Source: Acidobacteriota bacterium
Lineage (GTDB): Bacteria > Acidobacteriota > HRBIN11
Assembly (NCBI GenBank): GCA_030550225.1
Contig: JAUQPV010000110.1
Location: forward strand, 1 to 7,829
Length of the DNA: 7,829 nucleotides
Reading direction: 5' to 3'
A program made the position numbers and the translations under genes. Below the pieces are notes generated by a model. The model did no database searches. It was not told where the DNA came from and saw only the letters and a list, made by a program, of their open reading frames with translations. Shown here piece by piece: positions 6,660 to 7,829 of the stretch. How positions within the stretch are numbered: position 1 is the first letter of the stretch; each line of letters begins with the position of its first letter.

Positions 6660-7523
6660 ATGCGATGGGGCCTCTACGGAGCGATCCTGGCCGCCCTGGG
6701 CCTGGCCTGGCTCGACCCCGGCATCCAGCAGTCCACACCGGTCGTACATTATCTGGTCGTCTTCGACCTCAGTCTAAGTATGACTGTCCGGGATATGGAT
6801 GGCCAAAGCCGCCTGGAGGTCGCCCGGGCACACTTCCGACGGGTCCTCCCGACGCTCCCGCCGTCGGCCCGCCTGAGCCTGGGCGGCTTTGTCGGCAAGA
6901 CCGTTCAGATTTTTCTCCTGGCGGCCCCGACGGAAGACCCGGCCCGCATCGAGGCGGCCCTCGACCTGATGGACTGGCGTAATGCCTGGGACGTCGGCAG
7001 TCGGGTCGACCAAGCCATCGAGGACGTTGCCCACCAGATGGTCGGAAGCCCCCTCCGTCTCCTGAGCGGACCCCGGCTGGGAGGTTACGTGCGGGTTCTG
7101 CCGGTGCCGTTGAACGTCTTCTTCTTTACGGATGGAGGCGGCTTGGACGTGCGGACGGAACTGCCGGAAGACGTGCAGGCCTGGCTCCGCCGGTCGACCC
7201 GCTGGACGTTTATCGGCCTCGGCCGGCCTTGGGACTCACCGGTCCCGGACCCGGACCAGCCGGGCCGCTGTCTGCAAGACCCAGGCGGCCGGTGCTTTAC
7301 GTCTCGCTTGAACGAAGAAAACCTTCGGGCATGGGCCCAAGCCCTGGAAGGACGCTACGTCCCCTTATCCAGGAACGAACAGGCTCTGCCAACGTATTTC
7401 CACGCAGGTCTCCGGTTCGGCGAGCCCGTTCCCGTCCACCGACGGACGGGATGGGTCTTCGCCCTCATCGCCCTGGGCCTGTTCTTGGCCGACCTCGGGA
7501 CGGCCCCCCGTGTTGGACCGTAA
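6660..7523 (+). CDS. mxaL: Second VWA-domain membrane protein, MxaL-like
   Basis: The 287-residue product has an N-terminal hydrophobic segment (4-18), a VWA domain (about 30-250) and a C-terminal membrane helix (264-280). Metal-site residues are DLSLS (Asp36, Ser38, Ser40) and Asp158 in FFTDGGG. The usual threonine position appears to be Ser114 (in DVGSRVDQAI), a conservative change. Cys204 and Cys212 flank a short loop and could form a disulfide if the domain is periplasmic (inference). In methylotrophs MxaL is the VWA protein required with MxaA and MxaK for Ca2+ insertion into methanol dehydrogenase. The ATG at 6660 is 12 bases after the mxaK stop, with AGGGGG at 6647-6652 overlapping that stop. 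It is the last gene of the operon; mxaD, which follows in classical operons, is absent, and repeats begin 5 bases after the stop. Confidence 0.78.
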   Translation: MRWGLYGAILAALGLAWLDPGIQQSTPVVHYLVVFDLSLSMTVRDMDGQSRLEVARAHFRRVLPTLPPSARLSLGGFVGKTVQIFLLAAPTEDPARIEAALDLMDWRNAWDVGSRVDQAIEDVAHQMVGSPLRLLSGPRLGGYVRVLPVPLNVFFFTDGGGLDVRTELPEDVQAWLRRSTRWTFIGLGRPWDSPVPDPDQPGRCLQDPGGRCFTSRLNEENLRAWAQALEGRYVPLSRNEQALPTYFHAGLRFGEPVPVHRRTGWVFALIALGLFLADLGTAPRVGP

Positions 7524-7528
7524 ATAAT

Positions 7529-7623
7529 GGAGCGCAGACGTCCCCGTCTGCCGGAACGCAGACGTCCCCGTCTGCCGGAGCGCAGACGTCCCGTCTGCCG
7601 GAGCGCAGACGTCCCCGTCTGCC
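7529..7623. repeat. Four tandem copies of a 24-bp hairpin repeat
   Basis: Four units lie head to tail at 7529-7552, 7553-7576, 7577-7599 and 7600-7623. Each is GGA(A/G)C followed by the inverted repeat GCAGACG-TCCC-CGTCTGC and one C. The third unit has one C fewer in the loop; otherwise the units differ only at the A/G. Every unit can fold into a 7-bp stem; read from the minus strand the loop is GGGA, a GNRA-type tetraloop. They begin five bases after the mxaL stop and lie between convergent genes. The same unit occurs after pqqB (941-985). There is no T-run. Confidence 0.93.
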
Positions 7624-7646
7624 GGAACGCAGGCCTCCGGCCTGTG
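7624..7646. repeat. Variant hairpin unit with compensatory stem changes
   Basis: This unit continues the tandem array with the same GGAAC head, but its inverted repeat is GCAGGCC-TCC-GGCCTGT (7629-7645). Compared with the other units, both arms have changed together (GAC-G to GGC-C on the left, C-GTC to G-GCC on the right), so the stem is kept. The outermost pair would be G-U. Confidence 0.75.
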
Positions 7647-7672
7647 GGAGGGCGGGGGCGCCCCCGCCCTCC
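7647..7672. repeat. Perfect 26-bp GC palindrome
   Basis: The half-site GGAGGGCGGGGGC (7647-7659) is followed at once by its exact reverse complement (7660-7672), with no spacer and no mismatch. All but two of the bases are G or C. It starts with GGA like the repeat units before it and closes the array. It ends 34 bases before the stop of the leftward gene at 7707, so it could form a very stable hairpin at the 3' end of transcripts from either side. There is no T-tract for intrinsic termination. Confidence 0.88.
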
Positions 7673-7706
7673 GGCGAGATGGGGATGGAAGACGTTTAGA
7701 GTTTCG

Positions 7707-7829
7707 TTACGGAATGGAGCGGCCTAAAGCCAGGAGGATACCGGGGACCCAGAAGGTATAGACGGCGGTAAACAGGAGGAGCCAACCTAAAAGCTTGGCA
7801 CTAAATCGACCGTAGGTCGTTGCCCAGAC
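7707..7829 (-). CDS. Partial membrane protein, C-terminal 40 residues
   Basis: Reading the minus strand from the right edge gives 40 codons without interruption, ending in TAA at 7707-7709. The peptide includes AKLLGWLLLFTAVYTFWVPG followed by ILLALGRSIP, which is strongly hydrophobic and looks like one or two closely spaced C-terminal membrane helices with a short polar end. No ATG, GTG or TTG codon occurs in phase, so the gene starts beyond the window. The family cannot be recognised from this piece. It faces the mxa-like operon across the repeat array. Confidence 0.6.
   Translation of the reverse strand, partial: VWATTYGRFSAKLLGWLLLFTAVYTFWVPGILLALGRSIP

Larger units (their letters stand above)
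2633..7523 (+). other. Six-gene mxaRSACKL-like operon
   Basis: Six genes run in one direction with no room for internal promoters outside coding sequence. The junctions are 1 base (R/S), 22-base overlap (S/A), 28-base overlap (A/C), 40-base overlap (C/K) and 12 bases (K/L). This implies one transcript and coupled translation. The order AAA+ ATPase, DUF58, single-TM beta protein, VWA, small TPR-like membrane protein, VWA is the order of mxaR-S-A-C-K-L in methanol dehydrogenase operons. The same building blocks occur in other MoxR/Bat operons, so the client is inferred from gene order, gene sizes and nearby pqqB. Confidence 0.72.

Noticed and set aside
7529..7623. CRISPR array
   Set aside because: The units abut without unique spacers and each is a self-contained palindrome.
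7229..7727. Open frames over the repeat array encoding RRPRLPER-type peptide repeats
   Set aside because: The peptide periodicity comes from the 24-bp DNA repeat. The frames overlap mxaL out of phase and the one-base deletion in unit three shifts them, so they are not maintained as coding.

Overview
The window is high-GC bacterial DNA with tightly packed genes. Its content points to a Gram-negative-type bacterium that makes pyrroloquinoline quinone (PQQ) and matures a periplasmic PQQ-dependent dehydrogenase of the methanol dehydrogenase class. The lineage cannot be read from the sequence. The proteins are rich in Arg, Val and Gly.

Layout: (1) 10-933 (+) is a complete pqqB, the only PQQ biosynthesis gene in view. 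(2) 934-1072 is a convergent intergenic spacer holding short hairpin repeats. (3) 1073-2308 (-) is a radical SAM enzyme with extra cysteines at its C-terminus; it is not PqqE and its substrate is unknown. (4) 2309-2632 is a divergent control region. It has a near-consensus promoter facing the radical SAM gene and duplicated -10 boxes facing the other way. (5) 2633-7523 (+) is a six-gene operon with overlapping or nearly touching genes: MoxR AAA+ ATPase, DUF58/VWA-like protein, membrane-anchored beta-rich protein, VWA membrane protein, small TPR-like membrane protein, second VWA membrane protein. (6) 7524-7706 is a second convergent spacer packed with the same hairpin repeat, a compensatory variant of it, and a perfect 26-bp palindrome. 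(7) 7707-7829 (-) is the C-terminal end of a membrane protein that runs off the window.

The order, sizes and topologies of the six-gene operon match mxaR-S-A-C-K-L, the accessory block of methylotroph methanol dehydrogenase operons (mxaFJGIRSACKLD). There, MxaA, MxaK and MxaL are needed for metal (Ca2+) insertion into the PQQ enzyme. Neighbouring pqqB supports this reading: one gene serves the cofactor, the block serves the metal and maturation. The dehydrogenase itself (mxaF or xoxF, with its cytochrome and the J protein) is not in the window. The alternative is a generic MoxR/Bat-type VWA chaperone operon with another client.

The least explained items are the modular hairpin repeats that fill both convergent spacers, the unassigned radical SAM enzyme between the cofactor gene and the maturation operon, and the accessory block standing without its dehydrogenase.
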